From assembly GCA_036513515.1 (NCBI GenBank), contig DATBYW010000019.1, forward strand, positions 1 to 5,179: a stretch of 5,179 nucleotides of DNA, given 5' to 3'. Positions 1 to 5,179 of the stretch are shown here, piece after piece. Numbering within the stretch: the stretch's first letter is position 1; every line of letters begins with the position of its first letter. The notes under the pieces are model-generated. The model saw only the letters and a list, made by a program, of their open reading frames with translations, was not told where the DNA came from and ran no database searches. The DNA comes from Nephthysia sp036513515. Its GTDB lineage: Bacteria; Chloroflexota; Dormibacteria; Dormibacterales; Dormibacteraceae. Position numbers and translations under genes: made by a program.

Positions 1-1009
1 TCCGGTCTATGTCGTCCAGCCTGAAGCTGCCCCGCTCCAGCTGCGACTCGAGCCTGTCCATTTGCTGCAGCCGCTCCATCAGGCCCATCGCCTGCTGCAT
101 GCTCATGGGCTCGTCGCCGAAGAAGGGGTAGCGCTCGGTCAGCTCCGAGGGAGGCGCCATCTGCTGCATGAGCGCGCCCAGCCTGGCCAGCTCGAGCCGG
201 AGGGAATCGTCCTGCAGCAGCTGGTCCATCATGCGGCGGAGCTCGTCGCGAGCCTGGGGCGTCAGTGACTGCATAAGCGAGTTCATCTGCGCCATCTGCC
301 GCTGCAGGTGCTCCAGCAGCTGGTCGAGCGTGTCGATGCCGGGCGGGAACATCTGACCGTACTTCTGCATGAAGTCCCGGAACGACGCCGAGGTGTCCAG
401 GCCCTGCCGGCGCTGCTCGAGCATCCGGTTCAGGTCTCGCACCATCTCGCGCACGGCCGAAAGGTCCTGCTGGGTCATGGACTCGATCGACTGCTTCATG
501 CCCTGGAACATCTGGTTGAGCATCTGCTGCTGCAGCTGCTGGAGCAGCTGGTCGAACTTCTCCCGGGCCTCCTCGTCCATGAACTCGTACTGGCGGAGGC
601 CCTTCATGCGACCGCCCAGGTCCTCGGGGACCCTGTCGAGCTGGTTTCGCCGCTGCTTGGCCAGCTTCTCCATCAGCTTGCGATTCTCGGGCGGGCTCTC
701 CGCCACCTTGCGGTCGATGCCCTGGCGCTCGGTGTCCACCACCTCCTGGAGCTGCTCGCGAATGGATTCGACGGTCGAGTCGAGGTCGTAGCGGGCAAGC
801 TCCTGCTCGCGGCGCTCACGCAGCTCGCGAAGCAGCTGCTCGAGCCCCGGCATGTCCTCGTTCCCCCAGCGATAGAGCCGCTGCAGCGCGGAGCTCAAGT
901 CGCCGTAGCTCATGAGGTCGTCGGAGAGCGCCTCCAGGACCTCGTCCGCGTCCGGCGCGTCCAGGTGCTGGGAGCCGTCCCACCGTGAGTACCGGAACCT
1001 GGCGGGCAT
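1..1009 (-). CDS. VWA-domain-type protein, N-terminal helical part (partial, C-terminus off the left edge)
   Basis: The minus-strand frame is open from ATG at 1009 to the left edge (336 codons, no stop), so the 3' end is missing. The start is firm upstream: an in-frame TAA lies four codons before the ATG (1021-1019). The N-terminus (FRYSRWDGSQ, residues 5-14, then ALSDDLMSYGDLSSALQRL at 27-45) matches, as I remember it, actinobacterial proteins of about 600-670 aa that end in a von Willebrand A domain (Mycobacterium tuberculosis Rv0959-like). The VWA/MIDAS part would lie outside the window and is not seen. The visible part is almost all charged helix, probably coiled coil, with a Gln/Met-rich stretch at about 154-175 and a conserved-looking RYPFFGDEP at 293-301. 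There is no signal peptide or membrane segment, so it is likely cytoplasmic. Such proteins usually pair with a Mg-chelatase/MoxR-type AAA+ ATPase; none is visible here. No good Shine-Dalgarno precedes the ATG. The family call is from recall of N-terminal similarity, so it is moderately sure. Confidence 0.75.
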   Translation of the reverse strand, partial: MPARFRYSRWDGSQHLDAPDADEVLEALSDDLMSYGDLSSALQRLYRWGNEDMPGLEQLLRELRERREQELARYDLDSTVESIREQLQEVVDTERQGIDRKVAESPPENRKLMEKLAKQRRNQLDRVPEDLGGRMKGLRQYEFMDEEAREKFDQLLQQLQQQMLNQMFQGMKQSIESMTQQDLSAVREMVRDLNRMLEQRRQGLDTSASFRDFMQKYGQMFPPGIDTLDQLLEHLQRQMAQMNSLMQSLTPQARDELRRMMDQLLQDDSLRLELARLGALMQQMAPPSELTERYPFFGDEPMSMQQAMGLMERLQQMDRLESQLERGSFRLDDIDR

Positions 1010-1017
1010 GGAGTCTG

Positions 1018-1023
1018 ATTACA
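1018..1023 (-). promoter_or_regulatory. Possible -10 element for the VWA gene
   Basis: On the minus strand TGTAAT ends 8 bases before the ATG at 1009, resembling the TATAAT consensus and placing a transcription start only a base or two before the start codon. No convincing -35 hexamer lies 16-18 bases upstream. The gene also lacks a usable Shine-Dalgarno (the nearest purine run, AAGG, is about 15 bases away), which fits a near-leaderless mRNA. This would be an internal promoter within the presumed hydrolase-VWA operon. Weak call. Confidence 0.2.
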
Positions 1024-1059
1024 ACCTTACAGAATCCCGGCGAGAATGGGCCTCCGAGA

Positions 1060-1770
1060 TCAGACCTCCGCGCCTGGCTCGATATCGAGGACCCGGACGC
1101 CGGAGCCGACCAGCTCCTGCAGCTGGTTGGGGCGGCCGATGAGGGGCGGGAAGGTGCCGAAGTGCATGGGTACGACGGTCTTGACGCCCAGCAGCTCGAC
1201 CGCCTTGGCGGCGCGCCTGGGGCTCATCGTGTAGTAGTCGCCGATCGGCAGGAAGGCGGCGTCGAGCGAGTGCAGCTCTCCGATCAGTCGCATGTCCCCG
1301 AAGACGTCGGTGTCACCGGCGAAGTAGATCGTGAAGCCGTTTTCGAACTCGACCACATACCCCACCGCCTCGCCGCCATACACCACCTGGTCACCGTCGG
1401 TGATGCCACAGGAGTGCTCTGCGTGGACCATCGTGACCCGTACGCCGTCGATGTCCTGGGTGCCGCCCTTGTTCATTGCGTTGCCACCCGCACCCGGGAA
1501 GCCCTTGGAGCCGAGCCAGGTGGCCGTCTCGGGGATGGCCACGAGTTTGGGGGTCGTCCGCTTGCCGATCGCCAGGGCGTCGTGGATGTGGTCGAAATGC
1601 CCGTGGGTGATCAGCATCAGGTCGCAACGATCAACGGTCTTCAGATGCTCCGGCGCCACCGGGTTGTTCATCACCCAGGCGTCCAGCAGGATTTCCTGAC
1701 CCTGGACGCTCCTCGCCCTCCAGGTGCCGTGCCCGATCCAGGTGAAGCTGACCTTGTCGTTGATCGCCAT
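1060..1770 (-). CDS. UPF0173-type metal-dependent hydrolase (metallo-beta-lactamase fold)
   Basis: Complete 236-aa protein of the metallo-beta-lactamase superfamily, in the branch annotated as UPF0173 or 'metal-dependent hydrolase' (about 225-240 aa, so full length). The metal ligands are visible: WIGHGT at 11-16, the signature HGHFDH at 56-61 (H56, H58, D60, H61), H119 in HAEHS, bridging D153 in FAGDTD (150-155) and H203 in PMHFGTFP (201-208). The set is complete, so it should bind two divalent metals and hydrolyse a substrate; the natural substrate of this branch is unknown. It has no signal peptide and is probably cytoplasmic. ATG at 1770 is supported by AAGGAG with a 7-base spacer and by the usual short lead into the first beta strand. 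The gene ends 50 bp before the VWA gene on the same strand with no evident terminator between, so they are likely one operon. It is divergent from the carboxyltransferase gene. Confidence 0.92.
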   Translation of the reverse strand: MAINDKVSFTWIGHGTWRARSVQGQEILLDAWVMNNPVAPEHLKTVDRCDLMLITHGHFDHIHDALAIGKRTTPKLVAIPETATWLGSKGFPGAGGNAMNKGGTQDIDGVRVTMVHAEHSCGITDGDQVVYGGEAVGYVVEFENGFTIYFAGDTDVFGDMRLIGELHSLDAAFLPIGDYYTMSPRRAAKAVELLGVKTVVPMHFGTFPPLIGRPNQLQELVGSGVRVLDIEPGAEV

Positions 1771-1777
1771 CTGCGCT

Positions 1778-1783
1778 CTCCTT
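1778..1783 (-). promoter_or_regulatory. Ribosome binding site of the hydrolase gene
   Basis: The minus strand reads AAGGAG, followed by 7 bases and then ATG at 1770. This is the only strong Shine-Dalgarno at a gene start in the window, and it fixes the hydrolase start. Confidence 0.75.
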
Positions 1784-1795
1784 GCTGGGATGTGG

Positions 1796-1823
1796 CCCGG
1801 TGGCTAAGCCTAGGCCAGCTGGG
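1796..1823. other. Imperfect inverted repeat in the divergent spacer
   Basis: CCC-GG-TGGC (1796-1804) faces GCCA-GCT-GGG (1814-1823) across a 9-base centre. Inside lie two smaller dyads, GGCTAAGCC (1802-1810) and the perfect palindrome GCCTAGGC (1808-1815). It sits 26-53 bases upstream of the hydrolase ATG, where an operator or a 5'-leader hairpin could be. A minus-strand TAGGCT within it, 18 bases after TTTCGG, could serve as a poor -10/-35 pair. Short GC-rich dyads are common by chance in such DNA, so function is inferred only from position. Confidence 0.25.
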
Positions 1824-1898
1824 CGACCGGCCGAAAGCTCCGCCGCTGAAGCAACCCGATGGCGCCGTCCAGGTCGCGGAGTTCGGTGATCAGCGAAC

Positions 1899-1904
1899 TA
1901 CCAT
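1899..1904 (+). promoter_or_regulatory. Possible -10 element for a leaderless carboxyltransferase mRNA
   Basis: TACCAT fits the TAnnnT pattern typical of -10 boxes in high-GC Gram-positive bacteria and ends exactly 7 bases before the GTG at 1912, which would put the transcription start at or next to the start codon. There is no good -35 hexamer at 16-18 bases, and the only ribosome-binding-like bases (AGG, 1905-1907) are 4 bases from the GTG, too close for a normal Shine-Dalgarno. The element therefore also bears on the start choice. Weak call. Confidence 0.25.
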
Positions 1905-1911
1905 AGGTCAC

Positions 1912-3567
1912 GTGGCCGAACGGGCAAAACGGGAGCAGAAGCCGCGTGGCCTGAGCCCGGTCAGGCGGACCAAGCCCAAGCCCTCCGGCTCGCGCGAGGC
2001 CCCTGAGCTGCGACCGGCCACAGCGGCCGAGCAGAAGCTGGACAAGTTCCGCAAGCGGCGCTACGAGGTGCTCCACCAGGAGACCGCGCCGGCGCGCAAG
2101 CGGCGAGCCGAAGGCAAGCCTGGAGCCAGGGAAAGGATCAACGCGATGCTGGACCCCGGCAGCTTCGTGGAGCTCGACATGTTCGCCACGGCGCGGGCCA
2201 CTGGATTCGGCATGGAGGAGCGGCGCATACCGGGCGACGGCGTGGTGGTGGGCTTCGGGACGGTGGACGGGCGGGAGGTGGCCGTCTATGCCTACGACCC
2301 CACCGTGCTCGGAGGATCGCTGGGCGAGGTGACCGCCGAGAAGATCGTCAAAGTCCAGGAGCTGGCCTTACGCAACCGGATCCCAATAGTCGGCATCAAC
2401 GATTCCGGCGGGGCCCGGATCCAGGAAGGGGTGGTGGCGCTGGCAGGCTACGCGGACATCTTCTTCCGCAACGTGCGCGCCTCGGGCGTCATCCCGCAGC
2501 TGAGCGTGATCGCCGGCCCCTGCACGGGAGGCGCCGTCTACTCGCCGGCGATCACGGACTTCATCTTCATCGTGGCCGGCTCCGGCTACATGTTCATCAC
2601 CGGACCCGAGGTGGTGAAGGTCACCACGGGAGAGGAGGTCACCTTCGACGAGCTCGGCGGCGGCGAGGTGCACAACACCCAGTCCGGCGTCGCCCACTTC
2701 CTCTCCCAGGACGAGGCCGAGTGCTGGAGCGGGGTGCGCCAGCTGCTCTCCTACCTTCCCTCCAGCAACGCCGAGCAGCCGCCTTTCCGGCCCACCGCTG
2801 ACGACCTGGAGCGAGGGGACCCGGAGCTGCAGACGCTGGTGCCGGATAGCCCCAACCAGCCCTACGACATGCGCGAGGTGGTGACGCGGCTGCTGGACGA
2901 CCGTCAGTTCCTGGAGGTGCAGCCCTTCTTCGCCCAGAACATCGTGGTCGGGTTGGGCCGCCTGGGCGGCCACGTGGTGGGGGTGGTCGGCAACCAGCCC
3001 AAAGTGCTGGCGGGCGCCATCGACATCAAGGCGTCTACCAAGGCGGCTCGCTTCATCCGCTTCTGCGATGCCTTCAACGTGCCCATCCTGTCCCTGGTTG
3101 ACGTGCCCGGCTACCTGCCCGGCACCGCCCAGGAGCACGAGGGGATCATCCGGCACGGGGCCAAGCTGCTCTACGCCTACGCCGAAGCGACGGTGCCCAA
3201 GCTGGCAGTGATCGCTCGCAAGGACTACGGCGGGGCGTACTGCGTGATGTCGCCCAAGCAGATGGGCTCCGATCTCAACCTGGCTTGGCCAACGGCCGAG
3301 ATCGCGGTTATGGGCCCGGAGGCGGCGGTGAACGTCATCTACCGCCGCGAGTTGAGCAAGGCCGAAGACCCGGCGAAGCGCCGCTCCGAGCTGGTCGCTG
3401 AGTACACCGCCCGATTCGCAAACCCCTACGTTGCCGCCGAGCGCGGCTACGTCGACGGAGTCATCGAGCCGCGGGAGACCCGGCGCGAGCTGATCCGCGG
3501 CCTTCGCCTCTGCCTACGCAAACAGGTCGAACGCCCAGCCCGCAAGCACGGCAACATTCCTCTCTAA
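1912..3567 (+). CDS. Acyl-CoA carboxylase beta subunit (carboxyltransferase, propionyl-CoA carboxylase PccB/AccD5-like)
   Basis: A 551-aa carboxyltransferase that moves the carboxyl group from carboxybiotin to an acyl-CoA, probably propionyl-CoA to methylmalonyl-CoA, in a cytoplasmic complex with a biotinylated alpha subunit not encoded here. The N-terminal crotonase-fold half spans about 55-320, with EGKPGARERI at 67-76, NDSGGARIQEG at 163-173 and the CoA/oxyanion loop CTGGAVYSPA at 204-213. The C-terminal half spans about 330-545, with VDVPGYLPGT at 396-405, EHEGIIRHGAK at 408-418, RKDYGGAYCVM and LAWPTAEIAVMGPEAAVN, ending KHGNIPL, a typical PccB/AccD5 C-terminus. Actinobacterial relatives are about 530-550 aa. 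GTG at 1912 gives that length. The next in-frame candidates, GTG at 2068 and ATG at 2146, would cut into the conserved start, and the frame open further upstream is antisense to the hydrolase. Residues 1-40 are a basic, Pro-rich tail unlikely to be folded. Residue 444, where Asp or Ile decides propionyl versus acetyl in Streptomyces enzymes, is Cys, so the substrate is not certain. Confidence 0.93.
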   Translation: MAERAKREQKPRGLSPVRRTKPKPSGSREAPELRPATAAEQKLDKFRKRRYEVLHQETAPARKRRAEGKPGARERINAMLDPGSFVELDMFATARATGFGMEERRIPGDGVVVGFGTVDGREVAVYAYDPTVLGGSLGEVTAEKIVKVQELALRNRIPIVGINDSGGARIQEGVVALAGYADIFFRNVRASGVIPQLSVIAGPCTGGAVYSPAITDFIFIVAGSGYMFITGPEVVKVTTGEEVTFDELGGGEVHNTQSGVAHFLSQDEAECWSGVRQLLSYLPSSNAEQPPFRPTADDLERGDPELQTLVPDSPNQPYDMREVVTRLLDDRQFLEVQPFFAQNIVVGLGRLGGHVVGVVGNQPKVLAGAIDIKASTKAARFIRFCDAFNVPILSLVDVPGYLPGTAQEHEGIIRHGAKLLYAYAEATVPKLAVIARKDYGGAYCVMSPKQMGSDLNLAWPTAEIAVMGPEAAVNVIYRRELSKAEDPAKRRSELVAEYTARFANPYVAAERGYVDGVIEPRETRRELIRGLRLCLRKQVERPARKHGNIPL

Positions 3568-3575
3568 GACGACGC

Positions 3576-3597
3576 GGGGGGAACCCAGGTTCCCCCC
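3576..3597 (+). terminator. Strong GC hairpin just after the carboxyltransferase gene
   Basis: GGGGGGAAC (3576-3584) pairs perfectly with GTTCCCCCC (3589-3597) around a 4-base loop, beginning 8 bases after the TAA. It is not followed by a T tract, so it is not a classical intrinsic terminator. Stable hairpins without a U tail are often proposed as terminators or 3'-end stabilisers in high-GC bacteria, and the position before a convergent gene fits. The stem is symmetric and could act on either strand. Confidence 0.5.
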
Positions 3598-3598
3598 A

Positions 3599-3635
3599 CG
3601 GACCCACCCTCCTCTCGGGAGTGATGATGGGTCCG
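3599..3635 (+). terminator. Second hairpin, 8-bp outer stem with an inner 4-bp stem
   Basis: CGGACCCA (3599-3606) pairs with TGGGTCCG (3628-3635). Inside, CTCC (3609-3612) can pair with GGAG (3618-3621) over a 5-base loop. It starts one base after the previous hairpin, giving a tandem pair downstream of the carboxyltransferase. The plus strand continues ACAAAAAAC, so there is no U tail in this direction. Read from the minus strand, the T run lies before the stem, not after it. Its role as terminator or 3' protection is inferred. Confidence 0.4.
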
Positions 3636-3738
3636 ACAAAAAACAACTCATACGGCCGGAGTGCTGCTCGCCCGCCTGCGCCAAGCAACGCCCTGGCTTC
3701 GCGCTGAGAAGCAGTCGTGGTCGTGGTTCGAAGGGAGG

Positions 3739-3795
3739 GACGATGCTTTCGACGCGCTGGTCGCTTGCCTCGTCGCCCGCTCCTGATTTATTTTT
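3739..3795 (+). terminator. Imperfect hairpin followed by a T-rich tract
   Basis: GACGATGC (3739-3746) faces GCCTCGTC (3767-3774) with one mismatch, and CGAC (3750-3753) can pair with GTCG (3760-3763) inside. After a 12-base gap comes TTTATTTTT (3787-3795), the only marked T run on the plus strand of the convergent spacer. The gap between stem and T run is longer than in a normal intrinsic terminator, so this is a weak back-up terminator candidate for plus-strand transcription. Confidence 0.22.
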
Positions 3796-3817
3796 GTCTT
3801 CAAGCCGACCTTCCAGG

Positions 3818-3853
3818 AGGGAGGAAGGACTAAGAAGCCCCTCCCCCCTCCCT
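3818..3853 (-). terminator. Purine/pyrimidine hairpin after the MFS gene
   Basis: AGGGAGG (3818-3824) pairs with CCTCCCT (3847-3853). After a 2x2 mismatch, GGA (3827-3829) pairs with TCC (3842-3844), leaving a 12-base loop. On the minus strand it lies 12 bases beyond the MFS stop, where a terminator is expected, but no U tract follows. A competing perfect 6-bp stem, CCTTCC (3809-3814) with GGAAGG (3823-3828), uses some of the same bases. Termination role is inferred from position. Confidence 0.35.
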
Positions 3854-3865
3854 GCCGGGTCGAAC

Positions 3866-5179
3866 TCAGACTGCGACCGCCTCCGACTCCTCATCTTCGA
3901 GAGCGACGGCTGGCTTTCCCGCGCGGACGGCGAGGGTGGCCAGCGCGGCGGCGAGGAGGACACCAATTGGTATAAGCAGGGTCGGCCGGGCCGCGTCGAC
4001 GAAGGCGTTGGCGAAGACCGCGTGCGCGATCAGGGCGACCTGGTGGGCGACGCCGGGCGGCACTCCGGGCGGGAGGGCGGTCGCGGCGCCGGTCTGCCCA
4101 GTGCCGATTTCGAGGCCCTTGCGGGCGGCGTTGCTGAATCCGTCGACGAACTGGCCGCGGAACGCGGCCGGTAGCTGAGATGAACGGTTGACCGCCTCGT
4201 CGTGGAGCGCGACCGCGAGGCGGTTCTGGAGTACGGCCCCGACGACGGCGCTGGCGATGACCGTGCCCAGCTCCTGGATCGTGTTGATGACGCCCGAGGC
4301 GACGCCGCCCAGCTCCGGGCTGAGGTCGCGGGTGGCGAGGCTGTAGACGGGCGTCCAGACGAAGCCCATGCCGAGGCCCGAGATCACGAGACCGGGGATG
4401 AAGGCCCAGCGGCTGGCGTCGGCTTGCATCGCCCAAGCAACGTAGCCCATGCCGGCGGCGAGGACGACGAGACCGGGAATCAGAAGGTACTTGCCGCTCA
4501 CCTTCTGGCTCAGGCCGCTGGCTACGCCCGAGGTGATCAGCATTGCCAGTGGCTGCACCCCGACGATGAGGCCCGCGTCGATGGCCGACAGCCCGAGCAC
4601 GGACTGGAGGTAGATCGTTAGCGGCAGGTAGAAGCCGAGGATCGCGAAGCCCATCCCTGCGAGGACGAGCGTCATCAGCGAGAAGTTCCGGTTCTTGAAA
4701 ACCGCGAAGGGGAGGAGCGGCTCGCGGTCCTGAGTGCGCCACTGTTGGACGAAGAAGACCGCCAGCAGGAGGGCACCAGCCGCGATGACTCCCGGGATGG
4801 TCACAACGCCGCTGATCGTCCCCCAGTCGTAGCGCTGGCCCTCGATGAGGCCGAAGACGATCCCGAGGAGACCGCCGGTGACCAGCAGCACGCCGAGGAG
4901 GTCGAGGCGGTGGCGGGTCGCCTGGCGGAGATCGGGAACAGCGATGAAGGCCATCACCAGCGTCACCACCCCAAAGGGCAGGTTCACATAGAAGACCGAG
5001 GTCCAGCCGAAGTGGGTGACGAGGAAGCCGCCCACCGTCGGGCCGGCGAGGACGGCGAGCCCGGCGAGGATGCCGTAGATGGCGAAGACGCCGGCGCGGC
5101 GCTCGGCGGTGAAGAGCCGGAGCATGATCGGGAGGCCCTGCGGCGCCAGCACGGCAGCGCCAACGCCCTGGAGGGCGCG
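3866..5179 (-). CDS. MFS transporter, DHA2 (EmrB/QacA-like, 14-TM) drug efflux family, partial at the N-terminus
   Basis: The minus-strand frame is open from the right edge to TGA at 3866-3868, giving 437 visible codons. A GTG at 5152 is internal, because the nine codons before it (RALQGVGAA) are conserved MFS sequence. The true start and about the first three membrane segments lie outside the window. Efflux motif C is clear at visible residues 36-51 (GILAGLAVLAGPTVGG), followed by GWTSVFYVNLPFG at 58-70, characteristic of the 14-helix DHA2 branch. Further hydrophobic segments lie near 68-84, 95-113, 124-144, 166-190, 203-222, 231-250, 259-281, 303-317 and 398-418, with a long polar loop (about 319-380) before the last helix, as usual for DHA2. 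The acidic tail EDEESE ends the protein, probably in the cytoplasm. It should be a proton-driven inner-membrane exporter; the substrate cannot be told. No TetR/MarR regulator or adaptor protein is visible. Confidence 0.92.
   Translation of the reverse strand, partial: RALQGVGAAVLAPQGLPIMLRLFTAERRAGVFAIYGILAGLAVLAGPTVGGFLVTHFGWTSVFYVNLPFGVVTLVMAFIAVPDLRQATRHRLDLLGVLLVTGGLLGIVFGLIEGQRYDWGTISGVVTIPGVIAAGALLLAVFFVQQWRTQDREPLLPFAVFKNRNFSLMTLVLAGMGFAILGFYLPLTIYLQSVLGLSAIDAGLIVGVQPLAMLITSGVASGLSQKVSGKYLLIPGLVVLAAGMGYVAWAMQADASRWAFIPGLVISGLGMGFVWTPVYSLATRDLSPELGGVASGVINTIQELGTVIASAVVGAVLQNRLAVALHDEAVNRSSQLPAAFRGQFVDGFSNAARKGLEIGTGQTGAATALPPGVPPGVAHQVALIAHAVFANAFVDAARPTLLIPIGVLLAAALATLAVRAGKPAVALEDEESEAVAV

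Noticed and set aside
62..988. Several plus-strand open frames (68, 226 and 140 aa) in the first kilobase.
   Set aside because: They are antisense to the VWA gene. The longest is a Leu/His/Glu-rich low-complexity product typical of the complement of Gln/Glu/Leu-rich helical coding sequence.
985..1911. The carboxyltransferase frame is open for 309 more codons upstream, starting at ATG 985.
   Set aside because: This extension is antisense to the hydrolase, which has complete active-site motifs and a Shine-Dalgarno. The translated extension shows no family resemblance and would give an 860-aa protein, far above the family length. Long antisense frames are expected in high-GC coding DNA.
1810..2076. 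An 88-aa minus-strand open frame running out of the carboxyltransferase start into the divergent spacer.
   Set aside because: Its first two-thirds are antisense to the carboxyltransferase. The C-terminal part looks mildly protein-like but has no family match I recognise, no Shine-Dalgarno, and is best explained by composition.
2368..3156. A 262-aa minus-strand open frame.
   Set aside because: It is antisense to the conserved core of the carboxyltransferase, is His/Gly/Ala/Val-rich and has no recognisable motif.
3726..3733. GGTTCGAA, resembling the T loop of a tRNA.
   Set aside because: The flanking bases do not form a T stem, and no acceptor, D or anticodon arms can be built around it.
3461..3966. 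Minus-strand open frames of 75 and 150 aa over the convergent spacer.
   Set aside because: They overlap the ends of both real genes and are Arg/Ser/Pro/Gly-rich without any motif. The stretch is better explained as hairpin-bearing spacer.
3743..4621. Plus-strand open frames (143, 80 and 139 aa) and a 283-aa minus-strand frame over the MFS gene.
   Set aside because: They are out-of-frame shadows of the MFS coding region. Their Arg/Gly/Asp-rich products contain no membrane segments or motifs.
1..5179. Search for CRISPR arrays, insertion-sequence ends, attachment sites, riboswitches and rRNA.
   Set aside because: No spaced direct repeats, transposase motifs, terminal inverted repeats, tRNA-linked repeats or known riboswitch cores were seen by eye.

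Overview
The window is about two-thirds G+C by eye, and its genes use G/C-ending codons heavily. A GTG start, actinobacterial-style acyl-CoA carboxylase sequence and few U-tract terminators suggest a high-GC bacterium of the Actinomycetota, Chloroflexota or Dormibacterota type. The sequence alone does not settle the phylum. Nothing looks like a phage, plasmid, insertion sequence or CRISPR array.

Layout. Positions 1-1009 (minus) carry the N-terminal 336 codons of a long helical protein whose N-terminus matches actinobacterial VWA-domain proteins; its C-terminal part lies outside the window. Fifty bases upstream on the same strand is a complete UPF0173-type metal-dependent hydrolase (1060-1770), so the two are probably co-transcribed in the order hydrolase then VWA protein. 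A 141-bp divergent spacer (1771-1911) separates the hydrolase from a complete acyl-CoA carboxylase beta (carboxyltransferase) subunit on the plus strand (1912-3567). That gene converges on the 3' end of a 14-TM DHA2-type MFS efflux transporter (minus, 3866 to the right edge, N-terminus missing). The 298-bp convergent spacer holds several hairpins and no gene.

How the genes relate. The carboxyltransferase should act with a biotinylated alpha subunit, encoded elsewhere, to carboxylate propionyl-CoA or a related acyl-CoA. It has no functional link to its neighbours that can be seen here. The VWA protein would normally work with an AAA+ ATPase of the Mg-chelatase/MoxR class, which is also not in the window. 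The region reads as ordinary chromosomal housekeeping and accessory metabolism. I found no convincing new multi-gene system. The points most worth a second look are a cysteine at the acyl-CoA specificity position of the carboxyltransferase, the hydrolase/VWA pairing, possible leaderless starts, and the stacked hairpins between the convergent genes.
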